From JBFLXR01 sp040757065 (GTDB taxonomy: Bacteria > Pseudomonadota > Gammaproteobacteria > Burkholderiales > Gallionellaceae): 9,852 nucleotides of DNA. This document shows, one piece after another, positions 6,010 through 9,852 of this stretch. Below the pieces are notes generated by a model, which saw nothing but the letters and a program-made list of their open reading frames with translations, did no database searches and was not told the DNA's origin. The DNA lies in contig JBFLXR010000034.1 of assembly GCA_040757065.1 (NCBI GenBank), positions 1-9,852 of the forward strand, given 5' to 3'. Position 1 is the first letter of the stretch. Every line of letters starts with the position of its first letter. A program made the position numbers and the translations under genes.

Positions 6010-6030
6010 CACAATTTTTTGCGAGTGCAA
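6003..6030 (-). promoter_or_regulatory. Candidate extended -10 promoter of the 31-codon gene
   Basis: Minus strand: TTGCAC (6030-6025), a 16-bp spacer ending in TGC, then TACGAT (6008-6003). The TGC next to the -10 box is an extended -10 element, which can make up for the weak -35. Transcription from near 5996 would give a leader of about 45 nt. Confidence 0.4.
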
Positions 6031-6047
6031 GGGTTTTTCGATAAAAT
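6019..6047 (+). promoter_or_regulatory. Candidate sigma70 promoter of the miaB operon
   Basis: Plus strand: TTGCGA (6019-6024, four of six) and TAAAAT (6042-6047, five of six) with a 17-bp spacer. Transcription would begin near 6054, giving a leader of about 105 nt before miaB. Its -35 box lies within the divergent small-gene promoter, so the two may compete for polymerase. Confidence 0.45.
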
Positions 6048-6080
6048 TATGCCCAACTTAATTACTTGGTTTTTCCCGGT

Positions 6081-6103
6081 ATTCAAGCAATTCGTTCTTG
6101 AAT
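6081..6103 (+). repeat. Inverted repeat (possible RNA hairpin) in the miaB leader
   Basis: ATTCAAG (6081-6087) and CTTGAAT (6097-6103) form a 7-bp perfect inverted repeat with a 9-nt loop. It lies in the predicted untranslated leader of miaB, about 55 nt before the start codon. No adequate T run follows, so it is not a standard terminator; it could be an RNA structure or a protein-binding site. Confidence 0.35.
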
Positions 6104-6158
6104 TTTAACGGATCGCCCCCATTTTTCGCCGCACCATTACCAAAATAAAGCCCCTCGC

Positions 6159-7493
6159 GTGACCAAAAAAGTCTATATCAAAACTTTCGGCTGCCAAATG
6201 AACGAGTATGACTCGGACAAAATGGCGGACGTTTTGCGTGCCTGCGAAGGCATGGAAAAAACCGAACATCCCGAAGAAGCAGATGTCATCCTGTTCAACA
6301 CTTGCTCAGTACGCGAAAAAGCACAGGAGAAGGTATTTTCCGACCTTGGCCGCGTACGCCCGATTAAAGAAGCCCGCCCCGACGTGCTAATCGGCGTCGG
6401 CGGCTGCGTCGCGAGTCAGGAAGGCGACGCCATCATCAAACGCGCGCCCTATGTGGATGTCGTGTTCGGCCCGCAAACGCTGCATCGCCTACCGCAGCTA
6501 ATCGCCGCACGCCGCAATACCGGCAAAGCGCAGGTCGACGTCAGCTTCCCGGAAATCGAAAAGTTCGATCACCTGCCGAAACCTCAGGTTTCTGCAGGTT
6601 CGGCCTTTTTGTCGATCATGGAAGGTTGCAGCAAATACTGCACTTATTGCGTGGTACCGTACACCCGTGGCGACGAAGTTTCGCGCCCGTTCGAAGACAT
6701 TATGCGCGATGTGGAAGCACTGGTTGCGCAAGGGGTAGGCGAAATCAATTTGCTCGGTCAGAACGTGAATGCCTACCGCGGCGAAATGGCCGACGGCGAC
6801 ACCGCCGATTTAGCCTACCTGCTGCAAGCGATTGCCGCTCTGGAGGGTGTGCAGCGCTTGCGCTACACCACTTCGCATCCAAAGGAAATGACCCAGCGGC
6901 TGATCGACGTCTATGCCAGCACACCGAAGCTAGTCAGCCATCTGCACTTGCCGGTGCAAGCCGGCTCCGACCGCGTCCTCGCGGCAATGAAGCGCGGCTA
7001 TACCGTACTGGAATACAAATCGGTCATCCGCAAGCTGCGCGCGGTGCGCCCGGACATTTCCATTTCTTCCGACTTTATCGTCGGCTTCCCCGGAGAAACG
7101 GATCAGGACTTCGCGGCAACCATGAAGCTGATCGAAGACATCGGCTTCGACGACAGCTTCAGTTTTATCTACAGTCCGCGCCCCGGCACCCCGGCGGCAG
7201 ACATGCCTGACGAAGTCCCTGCTGAAACCAAGAGTGCGCGCCTAACGGAATTGCAGGCCGCAATCAAGGCACATGCGCATAAAATCAGTCAAAGCATGAT
7301 CGGAAGCGTCCAGCGGATTTTGGTGGAAGGCGTTTCCCGCAAAAATCCCGGCGAACTGGCCGGACGTACCGACAACAACCGTATCGTTAATTTCACCGGC
7401 TCGCCCGGCATGATCGGGCGTTTTGTCGAAGTCAAAATCACCGACGCGCTGACGCATACCCTGCGCGGCGAGATTGTGATGCAGCTGGCATGA
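6159..7493 (+). CDS. miaB: tRNA-2-methylthio-N6-dimethylallyladenosine synthase MiaB
   Basis: MiaB is a radical-SAM methylthiotransferase that adds a methylthio group to i6A at position 37 of tRNAs reading UNN codons. The 444-residue protein has three parts. The N-terminal MTTase domain has C12 (FGCQMNEYDSDKMAD), C49 (FNTCSVREKA) and C83 (GGCVASQ), which bind the auxiliary 4Fe-4S cluster. The radical-SAM core has the CxxxCxxC motif C157, C161, C164 (GCSKYCTYCVVPYTRG). A C-terminal TRAM domain spans about 378-441. No residue of either cluster is missing. The GTG start is chosen because MTKKVYIKTFGCQMNEYDS matches known MiaB N-termini closely. No clear ribosome-binding site precedes it, so translation may be modest. 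It is the first gene of the operon and overlaps phoH by 4 bp (ATGA). Confidence 0.97.
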   Translation: MTKKVYIKTFGCQMNEYDSDKMADVLRACEGMEKTEHPEEADVILFNTCSVREKAQEKVFSDLGRVRPIKEARPDVLIGVGGCVASQEGDAIIKRAPYVDVVFGPQTLHRLPQLIAARRNTGKAQVDVSFPEIEKFDHLPKPQVSAGSAFLSIMEGCSKYCTYCVVPYTRGDEVSRPFEDIMRDVEALVAQGVGEINLLGQNVNAYRGEMADGDTADLAYLLQAIAALEGVQRLRYTTSHPKEMTQRLIDVYASTPKLVSHLHLPVQAGSDRVLAAMKRGYTVLEYKSVIRKLRAVRPDISISSDFIVGFPGETDQDFAATMKLIEDIGFDDSFSFIYSPRPGTPAADMPDEVPAETKSARLTELQAAIKAHAHKISQSMIGSVQRILVEGVSRKNPGELAGRTDNNRIVNFTGSPGMIGRFVEVKITDALTHTLRGEIVMQLA

Positions 7494-8458
7494 ACGCCAT
7501 TCCCCTGCAATTCGCTCTCGATCCGGTCGACAATGCCCGTCTGGCGCATTTGTGCGGCCCGTTCGACGAAAACCTGCGTCAGATCGAAACTGCGCTGGAA
7601 GTCACCATTTCCCGGCGCGGCGAACATTTCAGCGTACAAGGCGCAGCACACCGTACCGAACTGGCCCGCCAAATCTTGCAAGATTTCTATCTGGAAGCCA
7701 AACGCGACATCACGCTGGAACAGCTCCAGCTCGGCTTGATCGAGGCTATGCGCCAAGATGGCGAGCCGGATACGCAAACGGATTTCGTGCCCTTGCTCAT
7801 GACGCGTAAAGCCGAGATTCGCGGTCGCACCCCGCGCCAAAACGACTACCTGCAAGCGATTCAGCAGCACGACATCACCTTCGGCACTGGCCCCGCCGGC
7901 ACTGGCAAGACCTATCTGGCCGTTGCCTGCGCGGTGGACGCCTTGCTGCGCGAAACCGTCAAACGGCTGGTGCTGGTGCGCCCTGCCGTGGAAGCCGGCG
8001 AGCGACTAGGCTTCCTGCCGGGCGATCTGGCGCAAAAAGTCGATCCGTACTTGCGCCCGCTCTACGATGCGCTCTACGACCTGATGGGACTAGAAAAAGT
8101 GAACAAGGCTTTCGAGCGCGGCGCGATCGAAATCGCCCCGCTGGCTTACATGCGCGGACGGACATTGAACCACTCGTTCATCATTCTGGACGAGGCTCAG
8201 AACACCACCCCGGAACAAATGAAAATGTTCCTTACCCGCATCGGTTTCGGCAGCAAAGCGGTGATTACTGGCGACGCCACCCAAATTGACTTGGCGCGCG
8301 GACAAAAAAGCGGACTAATCGAGGCACGTACGGTCCTGAAAGACGTACGTGGTATCGCTTTTCAGGATTTTCTTGCCGAAGACGTGGTACGCCATCCGCT
8401 GGTGCAGAAAATCGTCAGCGCCTATGAGCGCCACGAACAACAGGAGCGCCGCGCATGA
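7490..8458 (+). CDS. ybeZ: PhoH-like ATPase (YbeZ)
   Basis: A PhoH-family P-loop ATPase of 322 residues, cytoplasmic. The Walker A motif is GPAGTGKT (134-141), within FGTGPAGTGKTYLA. Walker B is IILDEAQN (231-238), and sensor-like ITGDATQIDL follows (259-268). The typical VLVRPAVEAGERLGFLPGDL block is at 161-180. Residues about 1-100 form the KH-like N-terminal region of this family. In gammaproteobacteria YbeZ is linked to YbeY in RNA and ribosome metabolism; the adjacent ybeY here supports the same role. It starts in the miaB stop (ATGA) and ends in the ybeY start (ATGA), so translation of the three is probably coupled. The name phoH is also used for this family; true E. coli PhoH is a paralogue in a different context. 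Confidence 0.95.
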   Translation: MNAIPLQFALDPVDNARLAHLCGPFDENLRQIETALEVTISRRGEHFSVQGAAHRTELARQILQDFYLEAKRDITLEQLQLGLIEAMRQDGEPDTQTDFVPLLMTRKAEIRGRTPRQNDYLQAIQQHDITFGTGPAGTGKTYLAVACAVDALLRETVKRLVLVRPAVEAGERLGFLPGDLAQKVDPYLRPLYDALYDLMGLEKVNKAFERGAIEIAPLAYMRGRTLNHSFIILDEAQNTTPEQMKMFLTRIGFGSKAVITGDATQIDLARGQKSGLIEARTVLKDVRGIAFQDFLAEDVVRHPLVQKIVSAYERHEQQERRA

Positions 8459-8901
8459 CCTCGCCGTATCTTTCGCTTTCCGTGCAATATGCCAGCCAAG
8501 CCGCCGGTCTGCCAGACCGCGCCCAACTACGTCGCTGGATTCGGGCGGCACTGGAGCAGGATGCGCAAATCGCCCTGCGTTTCGTCGATGAAATTGAAGG
8601 ACGCGCGCTGAACGCCAGCTACCGCAACAAAGACTACGCTACGAATGTCCTCACTTTCGTCTACGACGATACCGACCCGTTGTATGCCGACGTGGTGATT
8701 TGCGCACCGGTGGTCGAGCGCGAAGCCCGCGAGCAACATAAAGACCTGAAAGCGCACTACGCCCATCTGGCGATTCACGCAGCCCTGCATCTGCAAGGCT
8801 ACGACCACGAAACCGATGAAGAAGCGGCTGCCATGGAAGCAAGGGAAACTGCAATTTTAAAGAAATTCAGGTATCCTGACCCCTATGGCATTTCCGAGTG
8901 A
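8455..8901 (+). CDS. ybeY: Endoribonuclease/rRNA maturation factor YbeY
   Basis: YbeY is a zinc metalloprotein needed for 16S rRNA 3'-end maturation and 70S quality control. The 148-residue protein carries the zinc motif HxxxHxxxxxH as H108, H112, H118 within HLAIHAALHLQGYDHE, equal to E. coli H114, H118, H124 by hand alignment. It also has the conserved LNASYRNKDYATNVLTF block (52-68), where the Arg at 57 corresponds to the functional arginine of the family. Most homologues have Pro-Thr before NVLSF; here it is Ala-Thr, a mild change. The C-terminal EEAAAMEARETAIL and YPDPY segments are typical. Length is slightly below E. coli (155). It overlaps phoH by 4 bp and is followed by a 38-bp gap to corC. 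Confidence 0.96.
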   Translation: MTSPYLSLSVQYASQAAGLPDRAQLRRWIRAALEQDAQIALRFVDEIEGRALNASYRNKDYATNVLTFVYDDTDPLYADVVICAPVVEREAREQHKDLKAHYAHLAIHAALHLQGYDHETDEEAAAMEARETAILKKFRYPDPYGISE

Positions 8902-8939
8902 TCTATTCGCTGCACGGCGTTGGATTGATCTAGATAAGT

Positions 8940-9785
8940 ATGGACGACCCTGAGAGTAATAAACCTGGCCTGCTGGAGCGCCTTTCCAGCCTGTTGCTGC
9001 GCGAACCTGAAGACCGCGAGCAACTGATCGAACTGCTGCACTCCGCTTACGAACGCAATCTCGTCGACGCCGACGCGCTTTCCATGATGGAAGGTGTGAT
9101 TCTGGTCGCCGAACGTCAGGTACGCGAAATCATGATCCCGCGCGCGCAAATGGATGTCATCGACATCAGCCAGCCGCCGGAACAATTCATGTCCTTCGTA
9201 ATCGAAACGGCCCACTCGCGCTTTCCTGTCGTCGACGGTGACAAAGACAATATCATCGGCATCCTGCTTGCCAAAGATTTGCTGCGCTATTTCGCGGGAG
9301 AATCGTTCGAAGTACGCGACATGCTGCGTCCGGCGGTTTTTGTGCCGGAATCGAAACGTCTGAACGTGCTGCTGCGCGATTTTCGCAGCAACCGCAACCA
9401 TATCGCGCTGGTGGTAGACGAATACGGCGGCGTATCCGGCATGGTCACCATCGAAGACGTACTGGAACAAATCGTCGGCGACATCGAGGACGAATACGAC
9501 TTCGACGAGGATGAAGACAACATCATCGCCGATGAGCAAGGTCACTGGCGCGTCAAAGCCACCACAGAAATTGCCGATTTCAATGCCGAGCTCGGCACCG
9601 CATTCAGCGACGAGGAATGCGACACTGTCGGCGGATTATTGCTGAAAGCGGTCGGCCACCTGCCCAAGCGCGGCGAGCGCATCGTTCTGAGCGGCATGCA
9701 ATTTACTATCTTGCATGCCGACAGCCGCCGCCTGTATTCATTACAGGTCGAATGCATCCCGTCTGCGGAAACCGAATCCGCCTGA
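8940..9785 (+). CDS. corC: CorC/YbeX family CBS-domain protein
   Basis: A 281-residue cytoplasmic CBS-pair protein without transmembrane segments, so it is the short CorC/YbeX type rather than the membrane-anchored CNNM-like type. After an acidic/helical N-terminal region (1-60) come two CBS domains, about 65-125 (IMIPRAQMDVIDIS) and 130-190 (LRPAVFVPESKRLNVLL, ending HIALVVDEYGGVSGMVTIEDVLEQIVGDIEDEYD). A C-terminal CorC_HlyC transporter-associated domain spans about 205-275 (WRVKATTEIADFNAELG, TVGGLLLKAVGHLPKRGE). The family has been tied to Mg2+/Co2+ efflux and, through YbeX, to ribosome metabolism. Very acidic residues 188-200 (DEYDFDEDEDN) may contact cations. Length fits E. coli CorC (about 292). 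The ATG lies 38 bp after ybeY, with no good ribosome-binding site. In related genomes lnt follows; no lnt start is seen in the 67 bp left here. Confidence 0.94.
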   Translation: MDDPESNKPGLLERLSSLLLREPEDREQLIELLHSAYERNLVDADALSMMEGVILVAERQVREIMIPRAQMDVIDISQPPEQFMSFVIETAHSRFPVVDGDKDNIIGILLAKDLLRYFAGESFEVRDMLRPAVFVPESKRLNVLLRDFRSNRNHIALVVDEYGGVSGMVTIEDVLEQIVGDIEDEYDFDEDEDNIIADEQGHWRVKATTEIADFNAELGTAFSDEECDTVGGLLLKAVGHLPKRGERIVLSGMQFTILHADSRRLYSLQVECIPSAETESA

Positions 9786-9794
9786 CCATCCCGC

Positions 9795-9823
9795 CCTGCC
9801 GCGACGCCGTACCTCCCGGCAGG
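9795..9823. repeat. Inverted repeat after corC
   Basis: CCTGCCG (9795-9801) and CGGCAGG (9817-9823) form a 7-bp perfect GC-rich inverted repeat with a 15-nt loop, starting 9 bp after the corC stop. It is followed by A-rich sequence (TAAAAAAG), not T, so it is not a standard plus-strand Rho-independent terminator. It may be an mRNA 3' structure between corC and the next gene. Confidence 0.4.
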
Positions 9824-9852
9824 CTCTAAAAAAGCTCGTTATCAACCACGTA

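Noticed and set aside
6049..6108. A 19-codon plus-strand ORF (ATG at 6049, hydrophobic/aromatic product ending VLEF) just after the miaB promoter -10 box.
   Set aside because: It has no ribosome-binding site, and its ATG lies between the -10 box and the predicted transcription start, so it would not be on the mRNA.
8849..8877. A possible internal promoter for corC (CTGCAA, 17 bp, TATCCT) at the end of ybeY.
   Set aside because: Only three of six and four of six matches, and inside a coding region; not better than chance, although a separate corC promoter is possible.
8883..9545. A long minus-strand open frame (about 220 codons) opposite corC.
   Set aside because: It is the antisense of a well-conserved CBS/CorC coding region, with Asp/Val/His-rich composition typical of a shadow frame.
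9795..9832. The hairpin after corC as an operon terminator.
   Set aside because: The long loop and the A run instead of a T run on the plus strand do not fit Rho-independent termination; the operon probably continues past the window.

Overview
The window looks like a stretch of core chromosome from a betaproteobacterium. GC is moderate, roughly the mid-50s by eye. The conserved gene orders rppH/proS/lytic transglycosylase and miaB-phoH-ybeY-corC fit the Nitrosomonadales/Gallionellaceae side of the class, but that placement is inferred from gene order and protein style, not from a search. No rRNA, tRNA, CRISPR array, insertion sequence or phage gene is visible, and no gene-free stretch exceeds 300 bases.

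Layout. (1) Positions 1-24 hold a Rho-independent terminator for a gene entering from the left. (2) A minus-strand cluster (2192 down to 40) reads rppH (RNA 5'-pyrophosphohydrolase), then a non-haem bacterioferritin-like protein, then a PEGA-domain lipoprotein. The gaps are 50 and 33 bp, so it may be one operon. (3) A 171-bp divergent gap leads to proS on the plus strand; a periplasmic lytic transglycosylase gene overlaps the proS end by 10 bp. (4) This pair converges, with only 7 bp between stop codons, on a minus-strand pair: a YqhA/UPF0114 membrane protein translationally coupled (TAATG) to a periplasmic TlpA-type thioredoxin. A good sigma70 promoter precedes the pair. (5) A short unannotated-looking gene at 5856-5951 (minus) encodes a 31-residue single-span membrane peptide. 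It has a strong ribosome-binding site and its own strong terminator. (6) A 207-bp gap carries overlapping divergent promoter candidates and a 13-bp palindrome. (7) The plus-strand operon miaB-phoH-ybeY-corC fills the right side; the first three genes are joined by ATGA overlaps.

Functions. Most genes are housekeeping: mRNA decapping (RppH), prolyl-tRNA charging (ProS), tRNA A37 methylthiolation (MiaB), and ribosome/rRNA maturation (PhoH/YbeZ, YbeY), with CorC/YbeX encoded beside them. Envelope functions are the lytic transglycosylase, the PEGA lipoprotein, the TlpA thioredoxin and the YqhA protein.

The most interesting item is the 31-aa membrane peptide gene and its compact regulatory surroundings. 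Next come the ferritin-like protein, which keeps all di-iron ligands but lacks the haem methionine, and the YqhA-TlpA pairing. I see no evidence of a large undescribed multi-gene system here.
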